Of a stretch of DNA of 27,173 bases, positions 7,372 to 15,159 are shown in pieces. The stretch is from Acidimicrobium sp. BACL17 MAG-120823-bin42 (lineage in GTDB: Bacteria; Actinomycetota; Acidimicrobiia; Acidimicrobiales; Ilumatobacteraceae), in NCBI GenBank assembly GCA_001438985.1, contig LIAZ01000003.1:1-27173 (forward strand), written 5' to 3'. The position numbers and the translations under genes are program-made. Positions within the stretch are counted from its first letter, which is position 1. Each line of letters begins with the position of its first letter. The notes under the pieces were generated by a model. The model made no database searches and was not told the origin of the DNA. It saw nothing but the letters and a program-made list of their open reading frames with translations.

Positions 7372-8097
7372 ATGTCGAATCCGTTACGTATCCAACTCGC
7401 TCACAACCCGGCAGATGCGGCTCTGATTTCGCAGGTCTTTGATGAGGTGTGGTCGGTGAAAACAATGGTCTCTCCCGAGATCATCACTGCTGCATTGCAT
7501 AACGGGGCATACGGCTCGGTGGTCTGGGATGGCGATGAACCCATCGCTGCAGCGTTTGCCCTCGTCGGTAAATCGTTGTCGCACACCCCATCCGAGCTCA
7601 ATTTGCATTCCCATGCTGCCGGTGTCGTCAGTATGCGTGCAGGGGAGGGCATTGGTGCAATGCTGAAGCATCATCAATGGCAATGGGCGCGGGAGAATGG
7701 TTTTGCAACTATCACGTGGTCGTTCGATCCACTTGTGCGACGCAATGCGTGGTTCAACATGATCAAACTTGGTGCACAGGTAACCGGTTATTTTCAAAAC
7801 TTTTATGGCGAACTCGACGACGGAATCAACGCTGGCGAGCAAAGCGATCGGGTGTTGGTGAGATGGAATGTGTTGAATTCCAAGACGCCTCAATCGTTGG
7901 GCCTCGTTGACGTGCGCGATGGAGATGTGGTGATTGCTACTCCAGTTGATATTGAAACGTTGCGCAAGGTCGACAAACAGCAAGCACAACAGTGGCGCGC
8001 AGAGCAACGCGCGTTGTTTCTTGATGCAGTGCACGATGGCTATCAAGTGCGAGGATTAAATGCCGAATATTCGTATGTACTGAGCAAGGGGATGTGA
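7372..8097 (+). CDS. GNAT-superfamily acyltransferase (COG3375-like), partner of NSAR/OSBS enolase
   Basis: This is a 241 aa protein of the GNAT fold. The acyl-CoA pyrophosphate loop is RAGEGIGAM (about residues 89-97) and is followed by KHHQWQWARENGFATITWSFDPLVRRNAWFN, split as KHHQWQWARENGF / ATITWSFDPL / VRRNAWFN, which is characteristic of the COG3375 group. Members of this group are frequently encoded next to N-succinylamino-acid racemase. In characterised cases the GNAT enzyme succinylates a D-amino acid, the racemase inverts it and a hydrolase releases the L form. The gene overlaps the enolase gene (TGATG), which supports a joint role. No amidohydrolase is nearby, so the third step is not shown. 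Acyl donor and substrate are inferred from context. Confidence 0.85.
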   Translation: MSNPLRIQLAHNPADAALISQVFDEVWSVKTMVSPEIITAALHNGAYGSVVWDGDEPIAAAFALVGKSLSHTPSELNLHSHAAGVVSMRAGEGIGAMLKHHQWQWARENGFATITWSFDPLVRRNAWFNMIKLGAQVTGYFQNFYGELDDGINAGEQSDRVLVRWNVLNSKTPQSLGLVDVRDGDVVIATPVDIETLRKVDKQQAQQWRAEQRALFLDAVHDGYQVRGLNAEYSYVLSKGM

Positions 8098-9200
8098 TGA
8101 TTCGCAAGATTGAACTTGTGCGGGCACACATCAATTTGGTTTCACCGTTTAGAACTTCGTTTGCCACCGAAGTTGATCGCCAGTTGCTGTATGTGCATGT
8201 GATTGGTGATGACGAAGAAGGTTGGGGCGAGTGCGTAGCAATGGCAGCACCGTTGTATTCCTCTGAGTATGTCGATGGTTGCGAAGAGGTAATGAAGCGT
8301 TACCTCATACCGATGGTGAACAGTGCAACAACGGCAGAAGAGTTTGTTCATAGCGCGGCAGCGATACGTGGCAACTTTATGGCCAAGGCCGCAATTGAAG
8401 CCGCGTTGTTGGATTATCAATTGCGTAAAGCGAAGATGTCGCTTGCGACATTTCTTGGTGCAACGCAAACAAAAGTGGCGTCGGGCGTGTCGGTGGGTAT
8501 TCAACCAACAACTGACGACTTGTTACGTGTTGTCGCTGATTACCGCGCAGATGGTTATGTCCGCATCAAATTGAAGATCGAGCCCGGCTTAGACATTGAT
8601 CGTGTTCGCGCGGTTCGTGAAGCATTTGGTCCAGAGATGTTGTTGCAAGTAGACGCCAATGCGGCGTACACGGTTGATGATGCACAACATTTGGCCAAGC
8701 TTGATGAATTCAATTTGTTGCTGATTGAACAACCGTTGCCCGAAGAGGACATTGTTGGCCATGTTGAATTGAGCAAGCGTGTGGGAACGCCAATTTGTTT
8801 AGATGAATCGATTACATCGTATGAGGTGGCGCGTGGGGCATTGGATATCGATGCATGTTCCATCATCAACATTAAGCCGGGTCGTGTCGGTGGATACATC
8901 GAGTCAAAACGGATTCACGACTTGTGCTTGTCGCGTGGCGTGCCCGTGTGGTGTGGCGGAATGTTGGAAACTGGCATCGGTCGGGCAGCGAACCTTGCAC
9001 TTGCTGCGCTGCCGGGTTTTACCCTGCCTGGTGATACGTCTGCTTCTCAGCGGTACTTCACACAAGACGTCACCACGCCTTTTGAATTAGTCGACGGTTA
9101 TATCGATGTTCCAAACTCGGTAGGAATTGGTGTGCGTCCAATTACCGAAGTACTTGGAGCAATGACGTCACGCATCGACTCGTACTCCGTAACGAACTAG
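8097..9200 (+). CDS. menC: o-Succinylbenzoate synthase / N-succinylamino-acid racemase-like enolase
   Basis: This is a 367 aa enolase-superfamily enzyme of the MenC/NSAR group. I chose ATG 8097 since AAGGGG at 8086-8091 is well spaced from it; a GTG at 8094 is also possible. Catalytic Lys158 and Lys160 form the KxK motif, metal ligands are Asp186 (VDAN), Glu211 (IEQP) and Asp236 (LDES), and the second catalytic base is Lys260 (INIKPGRVGG). CGGMLETGIGRA (about 286-297) is typical of the subgroup that includes promiscuous NSAR/OSBS enzymes. It may make o-succinylbenzoate for menaquinone, racemise N-succinylamino acids, or both. The overlapping GNAT gene favours the racemase role, and no other men genes are visible. 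The 3' end forms a hairpin with the convergent gene. Confidence 0.88.
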   Translation: MIRKIELVRAHINLVSPFRTSFATEVDRQLLYVHVIGDDEEGWGECVAMAAPLYSSEYVDGCEEVMKRYLIPMVNSATTAEEFVHSAAAIRGNFMAKAAIEAALLDYQLRKAKMSLATFLGATQTKVASGVSVGIQPTTDDLLRVVADYRADGYVRIKLKIEPGLDIDRVRAVREAFGPEMLLQVDANAAYTVDDAQHLAKLDEFNLLLIEQPLPEEDIVGHVELSKRVGTPICLDESITSYEVARGALDIDACSIINIKPGRVGGYIESKRIHDLCLSRGVPVWCGGMLETGIGRAANLALAALPGFTLPGDTSASQRYFTQDVTTPFELVDGYIDVPNSVGIGVRPITEVLGAMTSRIDSYSVTN

Positions 9201-9208
9201 TCGTTACG
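9188..9208. terminator. Hairpin spanning both convergent stop codons (menC / PPOX)
   Basis: CGTAACGA-ACTAG-TCGTTACG has perfect 8-bp arms and a 5-nt loop. The menC stop TAG (9198-9200) is in the loop and the PPOX stop (9204-9206 on the minus strand) is in the right arm. It lacks a T-run, but U-tract-free hairpins are accepted as terminators or 3'-end stabilisers in Actinobacteria. It would serve both strands. Confidence 0.55.
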
Positions 9209-9623
9209 CATTGAGCGTGACAACAACAGCGGTCTCTGGCTGATCCTTGCTTTTGCCAAAACGCTCAGACACCCAGAGGTAGATCGAAAACACTGTGTAG
9301 GTAAATCCGTATTTTGCCGCGATTGCATCGCGGACTTTTTCGGCTTCGGTGCCGCTGATGACGACTGCTTGGCCCGAAATGATTGGAGAGCCTTCAGTGG
9401 TTCGCCCACGAATGTCGCACGGCTGGACGGTGACGGCACTGGTATGAGCGAGTCGTTTCGCTTTTCCCGCATTGGCGTCGATCGTAAATCCGAACACGTT
9501 TGGACCGAGATAGGCAAGAGGCACAACCCACACGGGAGTGGCGATTGGCGTTCCATTTTTTCGCGTCGAGACAAACGAGATGTATTTCGCCGCTCGCACT
9601 GCTGAGATGTCTGATGTATTCAT
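9204..9623 (-). CDS. PPOX-class (pyridoxamine 5'-phosphate oxidase-like split barrel) F420-dependent-type protein
   Basis: This is a 139 aa flavin/F420-binding split-barrel protein resembling the actinobacterial Rv2061-type PPOX subgroup. ISFVSTRKNGTPIATPVWV (about 15-33) is the conserved first strand pair, and the later strand containing VTVQPCDIRGR contributes to cofactor binding. The C-terminus has ERFGKSKDQPETAVVV. The frame extends upstream, but those codons are the tRNA gene, so ATG 9623 is the start; it also aligns with family N-termini. There is no ribosome site, and only 4 nt separate the ATG from the CCA of tRNA-Pro. The natural substrate is unknown. F420 rather than FMN is inferred from the subgroup. 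Confidence 0.85.
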   Translation of the reverse strand: MNTSDISAVRAAKYISFVSTRKNGTPIATPVWVVPLAYLGPNVFGFTIDANAGKAKRLAHTSAVTVQPCDIRGRTTEGSPIISGQAVVISGTEAEKVRDAIAAKYGFTYTVFSIYLWVSERFGKSKDQPETAVVVTLNA

Positions 9624-9627
9624 GTAC

Positions 9628-9704
<77 letters not shown>

Positions 9705-9715
9705 CTAACTGATTC

Positions 9716-9721
9716 ATCCTA
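9716..9721 (-). promoter_or_regulatory. -10 box (TAGGAT) of tRNA-Pro
   Basis: On the minus strand TAGGAT fits TANNNT and ends 11 nt before the mature tRNA 5' end, so the transcript would begin about 5 nt upstream of the tRNA. No convincing -35 was found. Read-through from the upstream small gene is an alternative. Confidence 0.4.
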
Positions 9722-9754
9722 GCGATGGCAAGTGAATTATCGGCGAGAGAACGC

Positions 9755-9961
9755 TTATGCGCGTTTTGCGGCGCGATCCAAGCGACGAGCAGTTTTGCCA
9801 ATCGGTTGCAGGTGACGATGGTCGAGGTTGCCGATTTCGGTGCCATTTGCAAATCGAATTCGGTAACGAAGCCAGTTGAAGCCGTTGGCCAAAATGACCT
9901 TGCCCTCAGAGCCAATGGGTAATCCTTCAACTTCGGTGGTGAGGGAGACCGTGTCGCCCAT
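9755..9961 (-). CDS. Small hypothetical protein, SH3/KOW-like
   Basis: I do not recognise a named family. From ATG 9961 the product is 68 aa. The frame is open further upstream, but that part runs antisense to the start of tig and looks unlike a protein. Visible features are a Gly/hydrophobic pattern with alternating strands (GSEGKVILANGFNWLRYRIRF at about 17-37 in two halves: GSEGKVILANG and FNWLRYRIRF), then NGTEIGNLDHRHLQPIG and a basic tail KTARRLDRAAKRA. Repeated short strands around turns, with an aromatic core, suggest a small SH3-like or KOW-like barrel, and the basic tail suggests nucleic-acid or ribosome contact. It is divergent from trigger factor and followed by tRNA-Pro. Existence as a gene is likely from codon pattern and composition; function is unknown. 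Confidence 0.65.
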   Translation of the reverse strand: MGDTVSLTTEVEGLPIGSEGKVILANGFNWLRYRIRFANGTEIGNLDHRHLQPIGKTARRLDRAAKRA

Positions 9962-10036
9962 CTTCAGGTTGATCTGGCCCTCATGGGGCGTTGCGAGTGC
10001 ATGGGGCTTCCACGAGGCTGTCACGAAAGGAAAGGG

Positions 10037-10042
10037 TACACT
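10037..10042 (+). promoter_or_regulatory. -10 box (TACACT) of tig
   Basis: TACACT fits TANNNT and ends 9 nt before the GTG at 10052, which would make the tig transcript leaderless or nearly so. A purine-rich GGAAAGGG (10029-10036) just before it could instead serve as a ribosome site for a TTG at 10043 if transcription starts further upstream. Confidence 0.45.
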
Positions 10043-10051
10043 TTGCGCCCT

Positions 10052-11377
10052 GTGAAAACCATTATTGAGACCCTCGAGGGCAACAAAGTAAAAGTTTCGG
10101 TAGAAATTGACGAGGTCGAGTTTGACCGCAATATCGACCAAGCATTCCGCAAAATCGCTAAGGAAGTTCGCATTCCGGGCTTTCGCCAGGGCAAGGCACC
10201 GCGCCAGTTGCTCGAGGCACAAATTGGCACAGGTGCTGCGCGTTCGCAGGCAATTCAGGATGCTGTTCCTGAGTATCTGTCACAAGCCGTGCGTGAGCAC
10301 AAGATCGATCTCATTGCCACACCTTCTATTGAAGTGACAAAAGGCGAAGTCGAAGGTGTTGTTGGTTTCGATGCAACGTGTGAAGTGCGTCCAGTAGTCA
10401 CCGTTAGCGGGTACAAAGGTCTGCGCGTCGAACTTCCGTCAATTGAAGTGAAAGACAGCGAAGTTGAAGACGCGATGAACAGCGAGCGCGCCCGCCACGG
10501 AACGCTCAAAGATGTTGAACGTGCCATCGCCAAAGGCGATCATGTGTCGCTCGACCTCAGCGGTTCGCGCGAAGGTAATCCAGTGCCAGGACTCAACGTT
10601 GAAGACTGGGCATACGAAGTTGGCAAGGCATGGGTCTCACCAAGTTTTGATGACAAGTTGATTGGTAAAAAGGCGGGTGACACGTTTGAGTTCACCGAAG
10701 CACCCAATGGCACCACTGACGATGCCGATATGAAGATTGTCGTCAAAAAAGTGCAAGAGATGGTTCTTGACGACCTGACTGATGAGTGGGTATCGGGTCA
10801 TGTGACCGAGTGTGAATCGGTCGATGCCTGGAAGGCTTCGCTACGTTCACGAATGGAAGACATGAAGCTCAATCAGGCTCGTAGTGTGTTTGTTGATCGC
10901 ACAACAACCGCGCTTGCTGAATTGGTTGAAGTTGATTCACCAGAGGCAATGATCAATAGCGATCTTCAGGCGCGAGTGCGTGGCACAGTCGAACAGTTCC
11001 AGGCACAGGGCATTGCGCTCGAACAGTGGTTGTCGGCAACGGGTCAAACCCCCGAGACATTTGTCGAGTCGTTGCGCGGCGAATCGGAAAAGGCAGTCAA
11101 GATCGATTTGGCGCTTCGCGCTGTTGCATTGGCAGAAGATTTTGCTGCTGATGAGGACGATCTTGAGGCCGAATTGAATCGGATCGCCACACAGGCGGGT
11201 CGCAAGTTGGCTCAGGTGCGCAAGGTGTACGAGCAAAACGATGCAATCGCCGAACTAGAAGCTCAGATTCGTAAGTCGAAAGCCGTCGATTGGTTGCTTC
11301 GTAATTCAACCCTGGTAGACGCTGACGGTGCCGCAATCAGCGCAGACACGCTGTTTGGTGACGAACCGGGCGAATAG
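10052..11377 (+). CDS. tig: Trigger factor (ribosome-associated chaperone and peptidyl-prolyl isomerase)
   Basis: This is a chaperone that docks at the ribosomal exit tunnel and shields nascent chains; here it is 441 aa. I chose GTG 10052 because the product then begins MKTIIETLEG, with the conserved Glu-Thr at residues 6-7 as in other trigger factors, and because a TACACT box lies just upstream. TTG 10043 is the alternative (444 aa), and the open frame extends to 9983. The ribosome-binding signature GFRQGKAP is at 43-50. A central FKBP-like PPIase region follows, beginning around KGDHVSLDLSG. The rest is the helical C-terminal substrate-binding domain, rich in Glu and Ala. It heads the clpP-clpX gene cluster, the classic tig-clp order. 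Confidence 0.95.
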   Translation: MKTIIETLEGNKVKVSVEIDEVEFDRNIDQAFRKIAKEVRIPGFRQGKAPRQLLEAQIGTGAARSQAIQDAVPEYLSQAVREHKIDLIATPSIEVTKGEVEGVVGFDATCEVRPVVTVSGYKGLRVELPSIEVKDSEVEDAMNSERARHGTLKDVERAIAKGDHVSLDLSGSREGNPVPGLNVEDWAYEVGKAWVSPSFDDKLIGKKAGDTFEFTEAPNGTTDDADMKIVVKKVQEMVLDDLTDEWVSGHVTECESVDAWKASLRSRMEDMKLNQARSVFVDRTTTALAELVEVDSPEAMINSDLQARVRGTVEQFQAQGIALEQWLSATGQTPETFVESLRGESEKAVKIDLALRAVALAEDFAADEDDLEAELNRIATQAGRKLAQVRKVYEQNDAIAELEAQIRKSKAVDWLLRNSTLVDADGAAISADTLFGDEPGE

Positions 11378-11428
11378 GGCATTACACAAGACACACCCAA
11401 TTGACGCAAGGGCGTGAGCCCCCGCAAC

Positions 11429-11434
11429 TATCAT
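11429..11434 (+). promoter_or_regulatory. Possible -10 box (TATCAT) of clpP
   Basis: TATCAT is a near-consensus -10 in the 89-nt gap between tig and clpP. A TTGACG lies upstream at 11401, but at 22 nt it is too far to be a normal -35. The predicted start near 11441 would leave a leader containing GAGGAG. Read-through from tig is equally likely. Confidence 0.3.
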
Positions 11435-11466
11435 CGTCTTCACAAGGTTTTCCTGAGGAGATGCGC

Positions 11467-12105
11467 ATGCGTGAAAATAATGTGATGCGGAATTACTACA
11501 TTCCGAGTGTCACGGAGACGACGAGCCGCGGTGAGCGCACGTCCGATTTGTACAGTCGCCTGCTCAAGGAAAACATTATTTTCCTTGGCACGCCAATCGA
11601 CGACACGATTGCCAATCTGATTTGTGCGCAGCTCATTCACTTAGAGAGTGAGAACCCCGACAAGGACATCAACATTTATATCAATAGTCCCGGTGGCGAC
11701 ATCACTGCGTTGTTTGCAATTTACGACACGATGCAGTTCATCAAAAATGACATTGCCACTATCTGTTTAGGTCAGGCAGCATCTGCGGCAGCGGTATTGC
11801 TGGCAGCCGGAACAAAGGGCAAGCGCCTTGCTCTTCCGCATGCGCGAGTGTTGTTGCATCAGCCATACGGCCAAGTTGGCTATGCGCAAGTTACCGATCT
11901 AGAAATTGCCGCGCGAGAGATTTTGCGAATGCGCGAATTGCTTGAGCAGATTTTGGCAAAACACACCGGTCAGACAGTCGACCGAGTGCATGTCGACACC
12001 GATCGCGACTTCACGCTTGAAGCACAAGCAGCACTTGACTATGGCGTTATCGACGAGATCATCACTACGCGTTCGCTTACTGATCGCTCGGGCCCGATCC
12101 GCTGA
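11467..12105 (+). CDS. clpP: ATP-dependent Clp protease proteolytic subunit, ClpP2-type
   Basis: This is the cytoplasmic serine peptidase that forms the barrel degraded-substrate chamber for ClpX. I chose ATG 11467 (212 aa) since GAGGAG at 11455-11460 is 6 nt upstream; ATG 11461 would abut that site and the frame is open to 11401. The catalytic triad is Ser106 (GQAASAAAV), His131 (LLHQP) and Asp181 (DTDRD). YINSPGG (71-77) is the oxyanion region. The sequence after Ser is AAAVLLAAG, as in mycobacterial ClpP2, rather than the MGxFLLAAG of ClpP1. Actinobacteria usually carry clpP1 and clpP2 side by side and need both; only this one is present here. It sits 17 nt before clpX. Confidence 0.97.
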   Translation: MRENNVMRNYYIPSVTETTSRGERTSDLYSRLLKENIIFLGTPIDDTIANLICAQLIHLESENPDKDINIYINSPGGDITALFAIYDTMQFIKNDIATICLGQAASAAAVLLAAGTKGKRLALPHARVLLHQPYGQVGYAQVTDLEIAAREILRMRELLEQILAKHTGQTVDRVHVDTDRDFTLEAQAALDYGVIDEIITTRSLTDRSGPIR

Positions 12106-12122
12106 AGACCGAGTAACACGAC

Positions 12123-13397
12123 ATGGCAAAATTTGGTGATACTGCAGAACTCGTGAAGTGTTCCTTTTGCGCTAAGTCGCAAAAGCAGGTGAAGAAACTG
12201 ATCGCTGGTCCAGGCGTCTATATCTGTGACGAGTGCATCGATCTGTGCAACGAAATCATCGACGAAGAATTTACGCAGACAACAGCAGTTGGCGTTGAAG
12301 AATTACCAATCCCTCGCGACATTCGCTCGTTTCTCGATGAATATGTGGTTGGTCAAGATCAAGCAAAGAAAGTGCTTGCAGTGGCAGTGTTCAATCACTA
12401 TCGCCGCATCAAGCACAAGTCATCTTCACCGCGCAAGGACGAAGTGGAGTTGCAAAAGAGCAATATTTTGTTGCTTGGTCCTACGGGTTGCGGCAAAACG
12501 CACATGGCACAAACACTTGCGCGACTGCTCAATGTTCCATTTGCAATTGCTGATGCAACTGCACTCACCGAGGCGGGCTATGTCGGCGAAGACGTAGAAA
12601 ATATTTTGTTGAAGTTGTTGCAAGCAGCAGATTTCGATGTTGCCCGTGCCGAGACCGGCATTGTGTACATCGACGAAATTGACAAAGTCGCGCGCAAAAG
12701 CGAGAACCCTTCAATTACACGAGATGTGTCAGGTGAAGGCGTGCAGCAAGCGTTACTCAAGATTCTTGAAGGAACCGTCGCTTCGGTTCCTCCACAGGGC
12801 GGTCGGAAACATCCGCACCAAGAGTTCATTCAGATTGATACCACCAATGTGTTGTTCATTGTGGGTGGTGCATTTGCTGGTCTTGACACCATTATCGAAC
12901 AACGCATTGGCCACAAGGGCGTTGGATTCCATGCCACGGTTCGCTCGAAGTCCGAAAAAGATCCAGGCGAATTGTTTGCGCAAGTGTTGCCAGAAGATTT
13001 ACAAAAGTTCGGAATGATTCCTGAGTTCATCGGACGTTTGCCGATGATTGGCGCAGTCCACAGTCTCGACAAGAACGCGCTGATTCAGATTTTGACCGAG
13101 CCAAAGAATGCGCTCATTAAGCAGTATCAGAAGTTCTTTGAATTTGAAGACATCGAACTTGAGGTCACTCCCGATGCGCTTGTCGCAATTGCCGAACAGG
13201 CATTGCATCGCGGCACAGGTGCCCGTGGATTGCGTGCGATCCTCGAAGAGGTATTGCTCAACACCATGTATGACTTGCCTGGTCGCACCGATGTTGCCAA
13301 GGTAATTGTCGAAAAAGAAACGGTGTTGGAAAAAGCCAACCCCACCGTGGTTCCGCGAAGCGCAAAAATTGCGCGCCAGCGTCGTGCCGCTTCCTAG
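12123..13397 (+). CDS. clpX: ATP-dependent Clp protease ATP-binding subunit ClpX
   Basis: This is a hexameric AAA+ unfoldase that recognises tagged proteins and threads them into ClpP; it is 424 aa, full length. The N-terminal zinc-binding domain uses Cys13, Cys16, Cys35 and Cys38. Walker A is GPTGCGKT (119-126), the pore-1 loop is GYVG (152-155), Walker B is IVYIDEID (180-187), and the RKH loop appears as GGRKHPHQ. SITRDVSGEGVQQALL and sensor-2 GTGARGLRAI are also present. It is cotranscribed with clpP, with a 17-nt gap. In many actinobacteria valS lies between clpX and folC; here folC follows after 17 nt. Confidence 0.98.
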   Translation: MAKFGDTAELVKCSFCAKSQKQVKKLIAGPGVYICDECIDLCNEIIDEEFTQTTAVGVEELPIPRDIRSFLDEYVVGQDQAKKVLAVAVFNHYRRIKHKSSSPRKDEVELQKSNILLLGPTGCGKTHMAQTLARLLNVPFAIADATALTEAGYVGEDVENILLKLLQAADFDVARAETGIVYIDEIDKVARKSENPSITRDVSGEGVQQALLKILEGTVASVPPQGGRKHPHQEFIQIDTTNVLFIVGGAFAGLDTIIEQRIGHKGVGFHATVRSKSEKDPGELFAQVLPEDLQKFGMIPEFIGRLPMIGAVHSLDKNALIQILTEPKNALIKQYQKFFEFEDIELEVTPDALVAIAEQALHRGTGARGLRAILEEVLLNTMYDLPGRTDVAKVIVEKETVLEKANPTVVPRSAKIARQRRAAS

Positions 13398-13414
13398 CAC
13401 CTAACCTCACCATT

Positions 13415-14707
13415 ATGAATTTTGCTGAGGCTCTTGTCTACTTAGACGAGCACGCAAGCTACGAGAAAACTGGACGCGTCGACTCGCCATCTCTTGACAA
13501 CATTTCTGCGTTCATGGACGTCATGGCGCACCCCGAGTTGAGCTATCCGGTCATTCACGTAACAGGCACCAATGGCAAAGGGTCGACTACGCAGATCATC
13601 ACAAAGTTGCTCATGGCACATGGTCTACATGTAGGCACGTATACCAGTCCTCATCTTGAACATCTCACTGAACGAATTTCGCGTAACGGTGTTCCTATCT
13701 CAGAGCAAGCGTTTGCCGAATGTGTTGCTGCGATTGCAGATGCCGAAGTTATTTCTGGTGTGCGGCCAACATATTTTGAAGTGATGACTGCTGCTGCGTT
13801 TCGCCATTTTGCTGATGAAGCAGTTGACGTAGCGGTGATAGAAGTAGGCATGTTGGGCAGATGGGACGCAACCAATGTTGTGCGCTCAGAAGTTGCGGTT
13901 ATTACCAATATTGCGCTTGATCACATGGAGTTTGCAGGACCAACTCATGCTCACATTGCCCGTGAAAAATTGGGCATCTCAAAAGAACACAGCACGCTAG
14001 TCATAGGTGATGTGAATCCTGAACTTGATTCGGTGTGGACAGAAGCGGTGTGTGCCAAGTTATTGAAACGCGATGAACATTTTGATTGTGTCAACAATGA
14101 ACTGGCTATTGGCGGAAGATTGATTGATGTCAAGACTCCGCGAGCGATGTACCAAGAGCTGATGTTGCCACTGCACGGTCTATACCAAGGCGACAACGCA
14201 TCACTTGCAATCGTTGCAGTAGAGGAGTTCTTCGACGCGGAACTGAACGTCGACATCATTCGCGAAGGCTTTGCGATGGTAGACATGCCGGGTCGTTTCG
14301 AAGTACTCGGACATCAACCACTCGTGATCGTTGATGGTGCACACAACCCTGCAGGTGCAGACGTGTGCGCCCAGGTGTTTTTTGATGACTTTTCTCCCGA
14401 AGGTAGGCGCATTGCAGTCGTGGGTCAGTTGCAAGGCCGCGATCCTGAAGCGCTACTTTCGGCACTGCGTATTGATGAGTTTGATCTGGTGGTGTGTTGT
14501 ACTGCGCCTTCGCCACGTGGCATGAACGGCGAGCAAGTTGCGACCGTAGCGCGAGCGATGGGTTGCGATGATGTGGTGGTATGTGACACGGTCGAACAGG
14601 CATGTTCACGAGCGCTCAAGGATGCGGGCGCACAAGATGCCGTATTAATCGCGGGATCTTTGTACGTAGTAGGTAGTGCCCGTACCTATTTACGGCGTAA
14701 CCTATAG
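13415..14707 (+). CDS. folC: Bifunctional folylpolyglutamate synthase / dihydrofolate synthase
   Basis: The enzyme adds glutamate to dihydropteroate and to reduced folates in the cytoplasm, retaining folate and making cofactor forms. It is a Mur-ligase family member of 430 aa, the usual size. The P-loop is GTNGKGST (51-58), followed by YTSPHLEHLTERI (about 76-88). The Mg-binding ITNIALDHMEF and the C-terminal domain motif VDGAHNPAGA are both present. It lies in the clpX-folC-ndk run and ends 3 nt before the ndk start. Whether it has both activities or only one cannot be read from sequence. Confidence 0.95.
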   Translation: MNFAEALVYLDEHASYEKTGRVDSPSLDNISAFMDVMAHPELSYPVIHVTGTNGKGSTTQIITKLLMAHGLHVGTYTSPHLEHLTERISRNGVPISEQAFAECVAAIADAEVISGVRPTYFEVMTAAAFRHFADEAVDVAVIEVGMLGRWDATNVVRSEVAVITNIALDHMEFAGPTHAHIAREKLGISKEHSTLVIGDVNPELDSVWTEAVCAKLLKRDEHFDCVNNELAIGGRLIDVKTPRAMYQELMLPLHGLYQGDNASLAIVAVEEFFDAELNVDIIREGFAMVDMPGRFEVLGHQPLVIVDGAHNPAGADVCAQVFFDDFSPEGRRIAVVGQLQGRDPEALLSALRIDEFDLVVCCTAPSPRGMNGEQVATVARAMGCDDVVVCDTVEQACSRALKDAGAQDAVLIAGSLYVVGSARTYLRRNL

Positions 14708-14710
14708 GTC

Positions 14711-15121
14711 GTGAGCAACCGAACCTTAATTCTCCTCAAACCCGATGCAGTCGAACGCCAATTGGTCGGAAGCATCGTCTCCCGTTTTGAGACGAAGGGT
14801 CTCAAGATCGTGGCAATGGAACTGCGCACACTCGATGCTGCAACTCTCGAGCGCCATTACGAGGAGCACAAGGGCAAGGGTTTCTACCCAGAGTTGGTCT
14901 CATTCATGTCGCGTGGCCCTGTTGTTGCAATGGTGGTTGAAGGCCCGGAAGATACGTGGGAAATATTGCGCAACATGATGGGTGCAACGAATCCACGAAA
15001 TGCGGCACCAGGAACCATTCGTGGTGATTACGGCACGTTATTCACGGAAAACCTGATTCACGGGAGTGATTCTGCAGCATCTGCAGCCCGCGAAATTGGT
15101 ATCTTTTTCCCAAACCTGTAA
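14711..15121 (+). CDS. ndk: Nucleoside diphosphate kinase
   Basis: This enzyme balances NTP and dNTP pools by transferring gamma-phosphate through a phosphohistidine; it is 136 aa, the usual length. The start is GTG 14711, giving MSNRTLILLKPDAVER, the standard N-terminus. Catalytic His117 is in NLIHGSDS, and Lys10, Arg104 and Asn114 line the nucleotide site. It starts 3 nt after the folC stop with only a weak AGG ahead, so translation is probably coupled to folC. Confidence 0.98.
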   Translation: MSNRTLILLKPDAVERQLVGSIVSRFETKGLKIVAMELRTLDAATLERHYEEHKGKGFYPELVSFMSRGPVVAMVVEGPEDTWEILRNMMGATNPRNAAPGTIRGDYGTLFTENLIHGSDSAASAAREIGIFFPNL

Positions 15122-15159
15122 GCGCAAGGCGTTTGTCGCCTGCTGAGGAGACTTGATAC

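Noticed and set aside
7337..7465. 43-residue N-terminal extension of upp
   Set aside because: It would overlap the divergent GNAT gene, and UPRTases of about 208 aa begin at the chosen ATG.
7384..8046. 220-aa minus-strand frame
   Set aside because: It is the exact antisense of the GNAT gene, which has family motifs and an overlap with the enolase.
10043..10051. TTG start for tig with GGAAAGGG at ribosome-site distance
   Set aside because: It is plausible, but the GTG at 10052 matches family N-termini better and the TACACT -10 would start transcription after the TTG. Kept as an alternative.
9962..10222. 87-residue upstream extension of the small SH3-like gene
   Set aside because: It runs antisense to the tig start and lacks the character of the C-terminal 68 residues.
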